Positions 33,513-43,538 are shown, numbered from the stretch's first letter. The stretch is DNA of 64,000 nt from an uncultured Bacteroidales bacterium (GCA_903837605.1 CAILVF010000029.1:1-64000); one strand, 5' to 3'. Numbers and translations are program-made. Notes: generated by a model from the letters alone, not told the origin.

Positions 33513-34634
33513 ATGACGAAAATTATTATCAGCGGAGGAGGTACAGGGGGGCATGTGTTCCCTGCTATTGCTATTGCTAATGCCATCAGGGCAAAGCTCG
33601 CCGATGCTGATATCCTGTTTATCGGGGCCAGGGGGAAGTTAGAAATGGAGAAAGTCCCGGCAGCCGGTTACAGGATCGAGGGGCTGACCATTGCGGGCTT
33701 GCAGAGAAAATTAAGCTTGAAGAACCTGGTTTTCCCGTTTAAACTTTTAAGCAGCATGTTCAGGGCAAGGAAACTCGTTTCAGATTTTGGACCTGATGTT
33801 GTGGTCGGGGTCGGGGGATATGCTAGCGGGCCGGTTTTAAGGACTGCTGTCGCCATGAAGATCCCGGCCCTGATACAGGAGCAGAACTCGTTTCCCGGCA
33901 TCACCAACCGCATGCTGGCGGGTAAAGTCCAGAAGATCTGCGTTGCCTATAAAGGGATGGAGAAATATTTTCCGAAGAAGAAACTGGTACTTACCGGAAA
34001 CCCGATCAGGCAGGACCTGACCGGGTTAAGCGGGAAAAGGCATGAGGCTGTGGATCATTTCGGACTGGCTGAAAACAAGACTACAATTTTAGTGATTGGC
34101 GGAAGCCTGGGGGCAGGCACAATAAATCAAAGTGTCATGCAATGCTTGATCAGCGGCAATCCCGGCGGGTCTGTTCAATGGCTCTGGCAATGCGGAAAGT
34201 ATTATTACGAAAAACTCAGGGAAGAACTTTCCCATGCAGGGATAAGCAACGAACGGGGGGATGTGAAACTCCAGGCCTTTATCGACCGCATGGACCTGGC
34301 CTATTCAGCTGCCGACGTGGTGATTTCCAGGGCCGGGGCTATTGCAATCTCGGAATTATGTGCATGCGGGAAACCGGTCATACTGATCCCTTCTCCAAAT
34401 GTGGCCGAGGACCACCAGACAAAAAATGCGATGGCGCTTGTTGAGAATAAAGCGGCTGTTATGATCAGCGACAAGGATGCAAAAGAGAAACTCGGGGGTT
34501 CACTTGCATTACTGATCAATGATGCGCCCCTGCAGGAGGAACTGAAGCGAAACATAAGGACTATGGCGGCTCCGGATGCAGCGGACAGAATCGCCTCAGA
34601 GGTACTGGGATTAATTAAAACAGTAAAGGAATAA
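33513..34634 (+). CDS. murG: MurG, lipid II synthase
   Basis: 373 residues, GT28 with GT-B fold. The enzyme adds GlcNAc from UDP-GlcNAc to lipid I at the inner face of the membrane. Signatures: the first G-loop G-G-G-T-G-G-H-V-F-P near 8, the second G-V-G-G-Y-A-S-G-P near 94, the third G-G-S-L-G-A near 192, and the acceptor/donor site S-R-A-G-A-I-A-I-S-E-L near 272 with K-P-V-I-L-I-P-S-P near 288. Position between ftsW and murC is standard. The start lies 9 bp after ftsW. Confidence 0.97.
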   Translation: MTKIIISGGGTGGHVFPAIAIANAIRAKLADADILFIGARGKLEMEKVPAAGYRIEGLTIAGLQRKLSLKNLVFPFKLLSSMFRARKLVSDFGPDVVVGVGGYASGPVLRTAVAMKIPALIQEQNSFPGITNRMLAGKVQKICVAYKGMEKYFPKKKLVLTGNPIRQDLTGLSGKRHEAVDHFGLAENKTTILVIGGSLGAGTINQSVMQCLISGNPGGSVQWLWQCGKYYYEKLREELSHAGISNERGDVKLQAFIDRMDLAYSAADVVISRAGAIAISELCACGKPVILIPSPNVAEDHQTKNAMALVENKAAVMISDKDAKEKLGGSLALLINDAPLQEELKRNIRTMAAPDAADRIASEVLGLIKTVKE

Positions 34635-34641
34635 GCAACAA

Positions 34642-36033
34642 ATGAAACCGCAGGAGCTTTCATCGGTATATTTTCTTGGGATAGGCGGGATCGGGATGAG
34701 CGCCCTGGCCCGGTATTTCCTTCACCTGGGTGCAGCGGTCAGCGGTTATGATAAAACGCCTACAGCATTGACCCGTCAGCTTGAGCTGGAAGGAATGAAA
34801 ATCCATTTCGGGGATGATCCGGCACTCATCCCGTTGAACACTGAACTTGTGATATACACCCCGGCCATCCCGAAGGACAATAAAGAATTAAACTTCATCC
34901 TTAAGAAAAAGATCCCTATGATGAAGCGTTCGGAGGTGCTCGGGTTGATCTCTTCCGGCTATTTTACCATAGCTGTCGCCGGCACCCACGGGAAGACCAC
35001 AACCTCCATGCTGGTAGCTCATATCCTGAAAAGTGCGGGCATCCCCCATATTGCATTCCTGGGAGGCATTTCAAAGAATTACGGAACCAATTTCCTTATT
35101 GAAACTTCAGGTCCCGCGGCTCCCGTATGTGTTGTTGAAGCTGACGAATTTGACCGTTCCTTTCTGCAGCTTGCGCCCGATATTGCCATTGTCACATCAG
35201 CCGATCCCGACCATCTCGACATTTATCATACGCATAAGGAGATGCTTGCTTCATTCGAAGAGTTCACGGGGAAGATAAGAAAAGGAGGTTCCCTGGTCAT
35301 GAAAGCCGGAGTTGGGCTAAAACCCCGGGGGCAATCGGCTTACAATGTTTTTTCCTATTCCCTGGATAAAAAGAAGGCTTCGGCGCCTACGGGGTCTAAA
35401 GGATTTAAAGCAGGGGGTTTTGGTATAAGTAAGGGTGTATACCATTATGATTTCTGCAGTGCTAACGATGTTTGGAAAGACCTTGTGCTGGGATTGCCGG
35501 GATTGTTCAACCTTGAAAATGCCCTTGCCGCCAATGCCGCTGTCTTCCTCATGGGACTGAGCCAATCGAAAGTTGCCAGGGCGATGAAGTCATATAAGGG
35601 GGTTGTGAGGAGGTTTGATTTCCAGGTGAAAAAGCGGGGGTTCGTGTATATCGACGACTATGCCCATCATCCCGAAGAACTGAGAGCCTGCATTGAAGCG
35701 GTAAAAGAGATGTATCCGGGTCAAAGGATCACAGGTGTTTTCCAGCCCCATTTGTATTCAAGGACCCGCGACCTGGCTTCAGAATTTGCAGTGAGCCTCG
35801 ACCTTCTCGATGAGATCGTACTGCTTGACATTTACCCCGCAAGGGAGAAACCGATAAAAGGTGTAAGCAGTGAACTTATCCTGGAAAAACTGAAAACGGA
35901 GAATAAAATACTGATTGAAAAAGATAAACTGTTGAATTACCTCAAAAAGCTTAAACCGGAGGTCCTGCTGACACTCGGGGCAGGCGATATAGACCAGCTG
36001 GTGCCATCTGTCAGAAAAGCATTTGCAAAATGA
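34642..36033 (+). CDS. murC: MurC, UDP-MurNAc-L-alanine ligase
   Basis: 463 residues, all three Mur-ligase domains present. The N-terminal G-I-G-G-I-G-M-S near 14, the ATP loop A-G-T-H-G-K-T-T-T-S near 115, E-A-D-E-F-D-R-S near 166, and the C-terminal Y-A-H-H-P-E-E and F-Q-P-H-L-Y-S-R-T are all intact. It adds L-alanine to UDP-MurNAc, the step just before the MurD reaction. Its integrity makes the loss of murD nearby more remarkable. Its stop overlaps ftsQ (ATGA). ddl is not between murC and ftsQ here. Confidence 0.97.
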   Translation: MKPQELSSVYFLGIGGIGMSALARYFLHLGAAVSGYDKTPTALTRQLELEGMKIHFGDDPALIPLNTELVIYTPAIPKDNKELNFILKKKIPMMKRSEVLGLISSGYFTIAVAGTHGKTTTSMLVAHILKSAGIPHIAFLGGISKNYGTNFLIETSGPAAPVCVVEADEFDRSFLQLAPDIAIVTSADPDHLDIYHTHKEMLASFEEFTGKIRKGGSLVMKAGVGLKPRGQSAYNVFSYSLDKKKASAPTGSKGFKAGGFGISKGVYHYDFCSANDVWKDLVLGLPGLFNLENALAANAAVFLMGLSQSKVARAMKSYKGVVRRFDFQVKKRGFVYIDDYAHHPEELRACIEAVKEMYPGQRITGVFQPHLYSRTRDLASEFAVSLDLLDEIVLLDIYPAREKPIKGVSSELILEKLKTENKILIEKDKLLNYLKKLKPEVLLTLGAGDIDQLVPSVRKAFAK

Positions 36034-36839
36034 AGAAGTTCTGGAAAATAGCTCATGTTTCTCTCTGGGTAATACTCGTGGCGGGTGCCTGCGTAATGGT
36101 CGGATTTACAAATTTCGAGCAGTATTACAGGCCCTGCAACAGGATCTATGTCACCATGGATTACGGCCAGGCCGACAAGCTTATCACCATGGCAGATATT
36201 GACTCTATTATCCGCAGGAACACGGGAAAGATCAGTGGCAAGCCAATGGGATGGGTTAACATACGCCAGATTGAAAAATCCATTACAGCCCAGGCTTACG
36301 TTGAAAAAGCCCATGTTTACGAAAGCCTCGACGGTAACATTTTTGTCGAAGTCAAACAAAGGGAACCCATACTCCGCATCATTAACAGCAAATTCGAATC
36401 GTTCTATGTAGACGGATCAGGGCGGCTGCTTCCCCCCAACCCGTTCTTCCCGGCCAGGGTCCTGATTGCAAGCGGGAATATTTCCCATTCCTATATGGCC
36501 AACAGGAACTTCAGGATAGAGACCCCGATGATGGGCGATACAGTCGGGCCGGCCGATACCCTGATGTTTGAACTATACAAACTGGCATTGTACATCAACC
36601 GTGATAAATTCCTGAAAGCCGAAATAGACCAGGTCTATGTCACGCCCTCAAAAGAATTCGAGCTTGTGCCTAAGGTAGGTCAGCATGTGATCATGCTCGG
36701 GAAGGCCGATAACCTCGACGAAAAATTCAGGAAGCTCATGGTTTTCTATAAGCACGGCCTTAATATAATGGGATGGAATAAATATAATTACATCAATATA
36801 AAATACAGAAATCAAGTAGTTTGTTCAAAACTTCACTAG
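36030..36839 (+). CDS. ftsQ: FtsQ, division protein
   Basis: 269 residues: a short cytosolic start, one TM helix (about 8-28), then a POTRA-like domain (about 45-115, with the I-E-K-S-I-T-A-Q-A-Y-V-E-K-A-H-V-Y pattern) and a beta domain with V-D-G-S-G-R-L-L-P. FtsQ links early and late divisome proteins in the periplasm. Bacteroidota versions are weakly conserved, and position between murC and ftsA supports the call. It starts in the murC stop and ends 3 bp before ftsA. Confidence 0.92.
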   Translation: MKKFWKIAHVSLWVILVAGACVMVGFTNFEQYYRPCNRIYVTMDYGQADKLITMADIDSIIRRNTGKISGKPMGWVNIRQIEKSITAQAYVEKAHVYESLDGNIFVEVKQREPILRIINSKFESFYVDGSGRLLPPNPFFPARVLIASGNISHSYMANRNFRIETPMMGDTVGPADTLMFELYKLALYINRDKFLKAEIDQVYVTPSKEFELVPKVGQHVIMLGKADNLDEKFRKLMVFYKHGLNIMGWNKYNYINIKYRNQVVCSKLH

Positions 36840-36842
36840 CAT

Positions 36843-38174
36843 ATGAAAAACTCAGGCATCATTGTCGGTCTCGACATTGGAACAACAAAAATCGCCGTCA
36901 TTGTAGGGCGTAAAAACGAACATGGTAAAATAGAAATTCTTGGCTACGGGAAAGTCCCCAGTATTGGCGTGAAACGAGGGGTCGTCGCAAATATTGAAAA
37001 CACCGTGCAGTCGATCCGTGAAGCTGTTGCTGAAGCTTCCTCCAAATCGGGTGTCGATATCAAGTATGTGAATGTCGGAATTGCCGGGCAGCATATTAAA
37101 AGCCTCCAGCACAGGGGAAGCATGATACGCGAAAATTTCGATACCGAGATCAGCCAGGAGGATATCGACAAGCTTTGTAACAGCATGTATAACCTTAACA
37201 TGAACCCCGGTGAAGAAATTCTTGATGTTATTGCCCAGGAATTCAGTATTGACGGGGATCATGGGATTCCGAAGCCAAAAGGCATGAACGGCAGGCTGCT
37301 TGAAGCAAATTTTCATATAATTATCGGACAGACTGCTGCGGCAAAGAACATATATAAATGTGTAAGGAAAGCCGGGCTCGAGGTAGTGGAGCTGATACTG
37401 GAGCCGATTGCATCGGCCGAGGCTGTGTTGAGCGAGGATGAAAAGGAGGCAGGGATAGTGCTGGTCGACATTGGTGGCGGCACATCCGACATAGCAATCT
37501 TTCATGAAGGCATCATCCGCCATACTGCGGTCATTCCGCTTGGAGGCGAAATCATCTCCGAAGATGTCAAAGAAGGTTGTTCCATAATTAAGAAACATGC
37601 CGAGGAACTGAAGATAAAATTCGGATCTGCCCTCGCGCGTGAGAATAAGGAAGAGGAGATTGTAGCCATCCCCGGTCTCCGCGGCAGGCCCCCCAAGGAA
37701 ATCAGTCTTAAAAACCTTGCCAGTATCATACAGGCACGAATGGAGGAGGTCATAGAACACATCTACTATGAGATAAAGAATTCAGGTTACGAGAAAAAAT
37801 TGCTTGGCGGGATCGTCCTCACCGGTGGTGGCGCACAACTGAAACATATTGCCCAGCTGACCGAATTTATCACAGGCTTTGACACCCGTATAGGCTATCC
37901 CAATGAACATCTCAGCAACGAAATCCCGCCCGAGATGGCAAGCCCGATGTATGCCACAGGGGTTGGACTGGTAGAGATCGGGATTGAACGTTATGAAAAA
38001 GAGCAGGAAAAGCTGAAGGATGTTGAGGAGGAGCCGGAAGAACCCAAGGAGGAACCAGGGAAACAAAAGAAAGTAAAAGTAAAGAAAGTGAAGGATCCCG
38101 GTAAAATCAGGAGGTCATTCCCGGAACTTTTCCTTGACAAGATAAAAGGTTTATTTGAGGAGGATATTGAATAA
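36843..38174 (+). CDS. ftsA: FtsA, actin-like membrane tether of FtsZ
   Basis: 443 residues, actin/HSP70 fold. Phosphate-1 loop L-D-I-G-T-T-K near 10, phosphate-2 V-D-I-G-G-G-T-S-D near 208, adenosine loop L-T-G-G-G-A-Q-L near 328, and the 1C subdomain at about 85-160. The charged linker rich in E/K/P (about 390-420) ends in a putative amphipathic membrane helix (P-E-L-F-L-D-K-I-K-G-L-F). It anchors FtsZ filaments to the inner membrane. It is followed by a 99-bp A-rich gap and ftsZ. Confidence 0.96.
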   Translation: MKNSGIIVGLDIGTTKIAVIVGRKNEHGKIEILGYGKVPSIGVKRGVVANIENTVQSIREAVAEASSKSGVDIKYVNVGIAGQHIKSLQHRGSMIRENFDTEISQEDIDKLCNSMYNLNMNPGEEILDVIAQEFSIDGDHGIPKPKGMNGRLLEANFHIIIGQTAAAKNIYKCVRKAGLEVVELILEPIASAEAVLSEDEKEAGIVLVDIGGGTSDIAIFHEGIIRHTAVIPLGGEIISEDVKEGCSIIKKHAEELKIKFGSALARENKEEEIVAIPGLRGRPPKEISLKNLASIIQARMEEVIEHIYYEIKNSGYEKKLLGGIVLTGGGAQLKHIAQLTEFITGFDTRIGYPNEHLSNEIPPEMASPMYATGVGLVEIGIERYEKEQEKLKDVEEEPEEPKEEPGKQKKVKVKKVKDPGKIRRSFPELFLDKIKGLFEEDIE

Positions 38175-38273
38175 GCCCCGCTATTAACAATCAATCTGTT
38201 AATAAAAAAAGAAAAAGAAAAAAAAACGGCCAGTTCTATTATTTAATTTTAAACGGATCTAATTACCAGACAA

Positions 38274-39923
38274 ATGAGCGACTTAATAAAGTTTGATCTG
38301 CCTAAGAACCAGTCATCTATAATAAAAGTTATAGGTGTTGGTGGTGGCGGCAGCAATGCTGTGACCCATATGTTTAACCAGGGAATCGTTGGAGTGGACT
38401 TCATAATCTGCAATACAGATGCCCAGGCTATGGAATCCAGCCCTGTCCCCACAAAAATCCAGCTGGGAGCAAATCTCACCAGCGGTCTTGGAGCAGGCGC
38501 TGTTCCTTCGGTGGGCCGTAACGCAGCCCTTGAAAATGCCGCTGAGATCAGAGCCATTCTGGATAAGGGGACGAAAATGCTATTCATCACTGCAGGTTTG
38601 GGCGGGGGGACAGGTACCGGCGCTGCGCCGGTAATAGCGCAGATCTCTAAGGAACTCGATATCCTTACTGTCGGAATTGTGACTATCCCCTTTGCTTTTG
38701 AGGGTAGAAAGCGTAAACAATATGCCGAAGAAGGCCTTCAGCAGTTGAAGAAACAGGTTGACTCATTACTTATAATCAGCAACGACAAGCTCAGGGAGCT
38801 TTGCGGCGACCTCAGGCTGACTGCCGCATTTAAAAAAGCTGATAACGTGCTTACAATGGCAGCTAAAGGCATAGCCGAGATCATTACGGTAACCGGGCAT
38901 ATCAACGTGGACTTTGAAGATGTTAAAACCGTGATGAGAGACAGCGGTGTGGCTATCCTTGGAACAGGAGTTGCCGGAGGTGAAAACCGCGCCCTGCGTG
39001 CCGTTGAAGAGGCATTAAGCTCTCCCCTGCTTGATAATAACGATATTGAAGGAGCAAGTAATCTTTTACTTTACATCTCAAGCGGTACCGATGAGATCAC
39101 AATGGATGAGGTAACAGAGATCACCGATTATATCCAGGGCAAGACCAAGTCATCGGCTGAAGTCATTTGGGGAACCGGTATCGACGTGAGCCTGGCTGAA
39201 AACATCAGTGTAACCATAATTGCCACAGGCTTTGATCCGGAACACAGGCAAAAAGACCCTTCCAAGCCACAGGATGTTATACTTCACGATCTGTATAACC
39301 ATAAAATTGAACCTAAGGTTGAAAAACGTTTCATCGACCACAGGCAGCCTGCTCACGCGCCGAAAACGGAAGAAAGAACCGAAGAGATCACCATGGTAAG
39401 CCCCATGCCGGAACAAAGAGTTGCCGAGCCCGAGCCTGCCATGGAATCATCTGTAGAACTCAGTGCCGATAGCAATCCGATATCCATTGAATTCACACTT
39501 GAAAATCCGCAGGTCTTTGTCCAGCCGGAAACTATTGTCAGTGAAACCATAAGTATCAGGGAACCCGAGCTTGTCAATGAAGTTGCTCCCCATAAGGTTG
39601 AAGAACCATCACCCTTCATCAAAGTAATGCCCGTGGAACATCCCGGGCATGGTCATTCCCAGGACGACCATGACCGCAGGGCGAGTGAACGGGTAAATAA
39701 GCTTCGTGCACTTAGCGAGAAGCTGAAGAGCATTACACCTATCGATCCGACAAATATCTATGAACTTGAATCTGTCCCGGCCTATAAGCGCAGAAACGTC
39801 GACCTCCTGGATGTCGCTCCTTCTTCTGAACCCAGTGCACCAACTTATTCGCTGGGGGAATCGGCCGATAAAAGCATAGAGATCCGTTCGGAAAACTCGT
39901 TTCTGCATAAAAATGTAGATTAA
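38274..39923 (+). CDS. ftsZ: FtsZ, tubulin-like division GTPase with long C-terminal linker
   Basis: 549 residues. The tubulin signature G-G-G-T-G-T-G lies at 110-116, after G-V-G-G-G-G-S-N-A-V (21-30), and N-T-D-A-Q at 47-51. The GTPase and T7-loop domains end near 330. A variable acidic linker of about 170 residues follows, then V-P-A-Y-K-R-R-N-V-D-L, the Bacteroidota form of the conserved tail that binds FtsA. The extreme C-terminus (about 35 residues) extends beyond that tail. It is the last gene of the cluster and is followed by a strong terminator. Confidence 0.97.
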   Translation: MSDLIKFDLPKNQSSIIKVIGVGGGGSNAVTHMFNQGIVGVDFIICNTDAQAMESSPVPTKIQLGANLTSGLGAGAVPSVGRNAALENAAEIRAILDKGTKMLFITAGLGGGTGTGAAPVIAQISKELDILTVGIVTIPFAFEGRKRKQYAEEGLQQLKKQVDSLLIISNDKLRELCGDLRLTAAFKKADNVLTMAAKGIAEIITVTGHINVDFEDVKTVMRDSGVAILGTGVAGGENRALRAVEEALSSPLLDNNDIEGASNLLLYISSGTDEITMDEVTEITDYIQGKTKSSAEVIWGTGIDVSLAENISVTIIATGFDPEHRQKDPSKPQDVILHDLYNHKIEPKVEKRFIDHRQPAHAPKTEERTEEITMVSPMPEQRVAEPEPAMESSVELSADSNPISIEFTLENPQVFVQPETIVSETISIREPELVNEVAPHKVEEPSPFIKVMPVEHPGHGHSQDDHDRRASERVNKLRALSEKLKSITPIDPTNIYELESVPAYKRRNVDLLDVAPSSEPSAPTYSLGESADKSIEIRSENSFLHKNVD

Positions 39924-39977
39924 AAGTGCTCATCTTAAAATAGAACTCTCTTCTAACTTGTAGAACTCAATCAGGGG

Positions 39978-40010
39978 ACCCGGGACTGTTAAACTGTCCC
40001 GGGTTTTTTA
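39978..40010 (+). terminator. Strong intrinsic terminator of the dcw cluster
   Basis: A perfect 9-bp stem ACCCGGGAC (39978-39986) / GTCCCGGGT (39996-40004) with a 9-nt loop runs straight into a T-tract. It also lies at the 3' end of the convergent gene whose stop is at 40008-40010. Confidence 0.92.
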
Positions 40011-41492
40011 TTTAACCGCTTCATACCTGTTGAGCCAGGCGTCGGCAATGTGGACGGGATGGCCCTTTTTTCTCAGGGTCCTGCCAAACTGGATTATACT
40101 ATCGGGGAATGAAGCCAGCCAGCCGTCTTTTATCAGGTAGATTTTTGGCTGGGTAAGCACTTCCACGGCGAGTGCAGGATTCCGAACGTAATCCTTTTCA
40201 TGGGGAGTAGCTTTGATGTGCATGGGATCTGGGCTTGCACTCATGTAGGAATTCCAGTATTCGGCAATGATCCCTATATTCCCCATGTACTTCAGAGCCG
40301 AGATCACCCTGATGCGGGAAGGCCTGAATTCAGGATAATAAAACCTCAGACTTCCGCTTAAAGATCCAATGATAACAACGAAAAGGACCGCAAGCCGGAA
40401 TTTATTTCTCATATGGCCTTCGGGAAGATTTTCAAGCCATAAAACCAGGCTGATCGCAGCCGATATAAAACATGTCGTAAAGTACCTTCTGCCGGCTCCG
40501 TTAGCTGCAACCCAGCCGGATGTAACAACAGCCATAAGTGTCAGAAGGGCTTCAAAAAGGAAAAAATAAAACCAGGGGCTCGAGGTGATGCCAGGCCGGG
40601 TTTTAATCTTTCGTGTCTTGCTAATCACCAGGAATAACAAGGTGATCAGCATTCCCCAGGCATAAACACTCTCAATCCTGTTTTCAGGTGAAAACAGGAA
40701 TACCCCGATCACGGAATCAAGAGCGATGTGAAGGTTCGAGACAATTCCCGAAGCCGAAGCGAGAAAGCCGGAGTTATAGGCCTGAACTGGGGTTGACACC
40801 CCTTTTGCATAATGAATCAAAAAGAAACCCGTAACTGCCCATATTAAAGCAGTAAAAGCAGGGACCGTCAACCCCCGCCAGGAAATTATTTTCAAAGGAT
40901 CCTTTCTGGCAGAATAAAAATATAATCCTCCCATAAGAAGTAATGCAAGTAGGCTTATCAGGGCCATGTCGGAAACCCAGACGGAGACGATGAACATAAA
41001 ACAGCCCGAAGAAAGCCATGCCAGGCATTTCCACCTGGCTTTTGCACTGAAAGAGCGATCGAGGAAATTCAATGCAAGTATCACGCAGCTGGCCTGTATT
41101 CCGTAAAGTATGAGCAGGAATTCAAGAAAATGCCAGGGCGGGAAAAACCAGGCCAGCGCCACAACCATCCTGCCGAATCCTGACTTCACGAAACGGGTCA
41201 GGGCCCAGAACCCGGCACAGAGGACCAGGTAATGAACAATGGAAACAATGAGCACGGGTTGCAGGCCGGTGACCTGGTAAAACCAATGGGCAATCAACGG
41301 AATAAGGCTGCCTGAGCGGTCCTGTCCCCAGAAATAAATATCATGCGGAAGTGAAAAAGCCGGTGTCATCAGGATGTTCACAGCCATGTCGGAATTGAGA
41401 AGGGGATAGAAATTCTCTGAAAACGTAAAAAACGAAAGCAGGATGATCAGAATGATCCCGGCATTAATCCATATGCCTGCCTGGCTTTTCAT
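40008..41492 (-). CDS. Polytopic membrane protein, glycosyltransferase-like
   Basis: 494 residues with about 11-12 hydrophobic helices, a luminal first loop (N-S-D-M-A-V-N-I-L near 33-41, with an acidic residue placed as in GT-C enzymes), and a soluble C-terminal tail (about 390-494). The layout is that of dolichyl- or undecaprenyl-phosphate-sugar-using GT-C glycosyltransferases, but no specific family motif is certain. It is the last gene of a four-gene operon, overlapping the SDR gene by ATGA. With a polyprenol-reductase-like flavoprotein in the operon, a lipid-linked sugar role is attractive but inferred. Confidence 0.6.
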   Translation of the reverse strand: MKSQAGIWINAGIILIILLSFFTFSENFYPLLNSDMAVNILMTPAFSLPHDIYFWGQDRSGSLIPLIAHWFYQVTGLQPVLIVSIVHYLVLCAGFWALTRFVKSGFGRMVVALAWFFPPWHFLEFLLILYGIQASCVILALNFLDRSFSAKARWKCLAWLSSGCFMFIVSVWVSDMALISLLALLLMGGLYFYSARKDPLKIISWRGLTVPAFTALIWAVTGFFLIHYAKGVSTPVQAYNSGFLASASGIVSNLHIALDSVIGVFLFSPENRIESVYAWGMLITLLFLVISKTRKIKTRPGITSSPWFYFFLFEALLTLMAVVTSGWVAANGAGRRYFTTCFISAAISLVLWLENLPEGHMRNKFRLAVLFVVIIGSLSGSLRFYYPEFRPSRIRVISALKYMGNIGIIAEYWNSYMSASPDPMHIKATPHEKDYVRNPALAVEVLTQPKIYLIKDGWLASFPDSIIQFGRTLRKKGHPVHIADAWLNRYEAVK

Positions 41493-42352
41493 GACCTGGT
41501 TCTGCTAAGGCGTTTGTGAACGATACGTTCAACCAGTCCGAAAGGCAGCAGGGCTGCAATCCGCAGCTGAAGCATATTGTTGATGCGATAAACGGCCCTG
41601 GGCCTGGTTATACAGGAAACACTGTAAATAAACTCCGCTGCCTGACCAGGGCTGATCACTTTCCCTATCTCCCCGGAAGCCTGGGATGCAAAAGCATGGA
41701 AAGCGGCTTTCAGAGGATCACTTTCCTGAACTGCTTCTTCACTGCCGGCCAGCCCTGAAACAGTTTTCAGAAGTTCCGTATCTATTGCGCCAGGCCTGAT
41801 CACTACCACGTCGATCCCGTGAAACTTCAGTTCCTGCCTGAGCACTTTGGCATACCCTTCAACAAGTTTCTTTGACAATGGATAAGCCATAAAAGGCATA
41901 GTAAGGTTAAGGCTCTCACTGCCTATATGTATGATCCTGCCTCCGGGCTTACTTACCAATGGAAGAAAAACCTGGTTCACCCGGTATCCCCCGAAAACAT
42001 TCACTTCAAAGATGCGCCTGAATTTATCAAGCGGGGTTTGTGATAACATGAAGTAGCTATCGATCCCGGCATTGTTGATAATAAGGTCGAGTTTGCAATC
42101 TTCAGCTTTCAAAACAACAAATGCGGAAGCAACCGACTCATCAGAAGAAACATCCATTTTCAATGGCTGTAACAGGCTTTTTCGGCCTGGCTGGCCTTTG
42201 AATAAGGGGGAAACCTGTAAATCTCCGTATTCAGGGATTTCCAGGTCGGTTGCAATCACCTTCCACCCCCCAGAAAGGAATCTTAACGCCAGAGCCTTAC
42301 CCAGGCCCCTCCCGGCCCCGGTGATCAGAACTGTTTTGTCACTATCGCGCAT
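41489..42352 (-). CDS. Short-chain dehydrogenase/reductase
   Basis: 287 residues from the ATG at 42352 (MRDSDKTVLITG). The frame is open to 42625, but those codons overlap the upstream flavoprotein gene and are rejected. Classical SDR: T-G-A-G-R-G-L-G (about 10-17), N-N-A-G near 86, catalytic S near 138 (H-I-G-S-E-S) and Y-P-L-S-K near 151. Its C-terminal region resembles retinol-dehydrogenase-like or membrane-associated SDRs. It overlaps its upstream neighbour by 11 bp and its downstream one by 4 bp, so expression is tightly coupled. The substrate is unknown, possibly a polyprenyl lipid. Confidence 0.88.
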   Translation of the reverse strand: MRDSDKTVLITGAGRGLGKALALRFLSGGWKVIATDLEIPEYGDLQVSPLFKGQPGRKSLLQPLKMDVSSDESVASAFVVLKAEDCKLDLIINNAGIDSYFMLSQTPLDKFRRIFEVNVFGGYRVNQVFLPLVSKPGGRIIHIGSESLNLTMPFMAYPLSKKLVEGYAKVLRQELKFHGIDVVVIRPGAIDTELLKTVSGLAGSEEAVQESDPLKAAFHAFASQASGEIGKVISPGQAAEFIYSVSCITRPRAVYRINNMLQLRIAALLPFGLVERIVHKRLSRTRS

Positions 42353-43538
42353 TTCGCATATATTTCTTCTCTTTTTGCTTCTGGATGACCGAAGACAGCG
42401 CGCAAACCGGTTTCCAAAGGGGCTTCCATTTCCCGAAAGCACGGGGCACATCGTTGAACGAACGTTCTCCCCTGAGTACTTTCCCGAAAGCCATCCAAAC
42501 TCTTTCACTGTCGCGCACCCAATGATGAATTCGAAGCGGCATTGCATTGAACAGCGCACAAATGTTCTTCGCCTCGAGCATTTCCGGCATGATCTCAGAA
42601 TTGATCCTGGACGTATACATCGCAAGATCGGAAATTTTCCCTTCCAGTCTTTCCTTTATGACTTCAGCAGCTATCGTACCGCTCTTAACGGCCCAGAAGA
42701 TCCCTTCGCCTGTGAGCGCATCGGTAAGACCTGCTGCATCACCCGCCACCAGGACCCTGCCTGAATGGCAAAGAGCTTTCCTGGTGCGCACAGGCAATGG
42801 ATGCGAACGGTTTGATAGTGTTTCAACGACGGGGATACCGCAGGCGTTGATAAAATCTTCATAGTATCCTGGCATCCGCCGGGCCATATGCGCCGGGCCG
42901 CCAATACCAATTGAGAAATGATCTTTCTTCGGGAATATCCAGGCATACCCGCCCGGGAAAGTGCCCCAGTCAAGGAATACGGTTTCCTTATATTTCTCCA
43001 GCATCTCCGGGCTTGACCTGACTTCCGCCTCCCAGGCCATGCCCCATTCGATATCATTGTTCAGGCCAACACTCCTGGCCACACGGCTCGATGCCCCGTC
43101 GGCCCCGATCAGAAACGAAGAACGGTATTCTCCCTTCACTGTCTTTACCAATACACCGCCGTCATCCTGGCTAAGCCCTGTGACTTTCTCGGAAGTCAAC
43201 ACCTTTGCCCCGGCATTCACAGCCTGCTCCAGCAAAAAAGCATCAAACTCTTCCCTCATGGTACAATACATCAGGGGAAGCTTGTTCGTCCTGGTAAACA
43301 CATCATTAAACCCTGATGAAAACCTGAAAGAATGAATGGTGGTATGGACCAGGGGACCGAGGTCAAAAGGTATTATCGATAGTATCTTATGAGTCAGGCC
43401 TGCCCCGCATACTTTGTAACGGGGAAATGCCGATTTCTCAAGTATTAAGGTACTGATCCCTGATTTCTGTAAGTGATACGCGGCTATTGTACCTGCGGGA
43501 CCGGCACCCGAAATAATGACATCGGCATCGCGACTCAT
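42342..43538 (-). CDS. Geranylgeranyl-reductase-family FAD oxidoreductase
   Basis: 398 residues from the ATG at 43538. GTG at 43544 is two codons upstream and overlaps the preceding stop. FAD motif G-A-G-P-A-G (9-14), the family signature F-P-R-Y-K-V-C-G-A-G-L near 40, G-A-D-G-A-S-S-R-V-A-R near 150, and the second FAD site V-A-G-D-A-A-G-L-T-D-A-L-T-G-E-G-I near 270. Members hydrogenate prenyl chains (chlorophyll phytyl, archaeal lipids, menaquinone side chains). Some Bacteroidota members are undescribed. The operon partners are a heptose-kinase-like gene, an SDR and a membrane GT-like gene. Confidence 0.88.
   Translation of the reverse strand: MSRDADVIISGAGPAGTIAAYHLQKSGISTLILEKSAFPRYKVCGAGLTHKILSIIPFDLGPLVHTTIHSFRFSSGFNDVFTRTNKLPLMYCTMREEFDAFLLEQAVNAGAKVLTSEKVTGLSQDDGGVLVKTVKGEYRSSFLIGADGASSRVARSVGLNNDIEWGMAWEAEVRSSPEMLEKYKETVFLDWGTFPGGYAWIFPKKDHFSIGIGGPAHMARRMPGYYEDFINACGIPVVETLSNRSHPLPVRTRKALCHSGRVLVAGDAAGLTDALTGEGIFWAVKSGTIAAEVIKERLEGKISDLAMYTSRINSEIMPEMLEAKNICALFNAMPLRIHHWVRDSERVWMAFGKVLRGERSFNDVPRAFGKWKPLWKPVCALSSVIQKQKEKKYMRNAR

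Noticed and set aside
36852-37760. 302-codon ORF on the minus strand within ftsA
   Set aside because: It is antisense to a fully conserved FtsA, has no recognisable motif, and its composition is that of a shadow frame.
42353-42625. N-terminal extension of the SDR gene
   Set aside because: It overlaps the conserved flavoprotein gene, is Arg/Cys-rich shadow sequence, and the SDR NAD motif fits a start at 42352.
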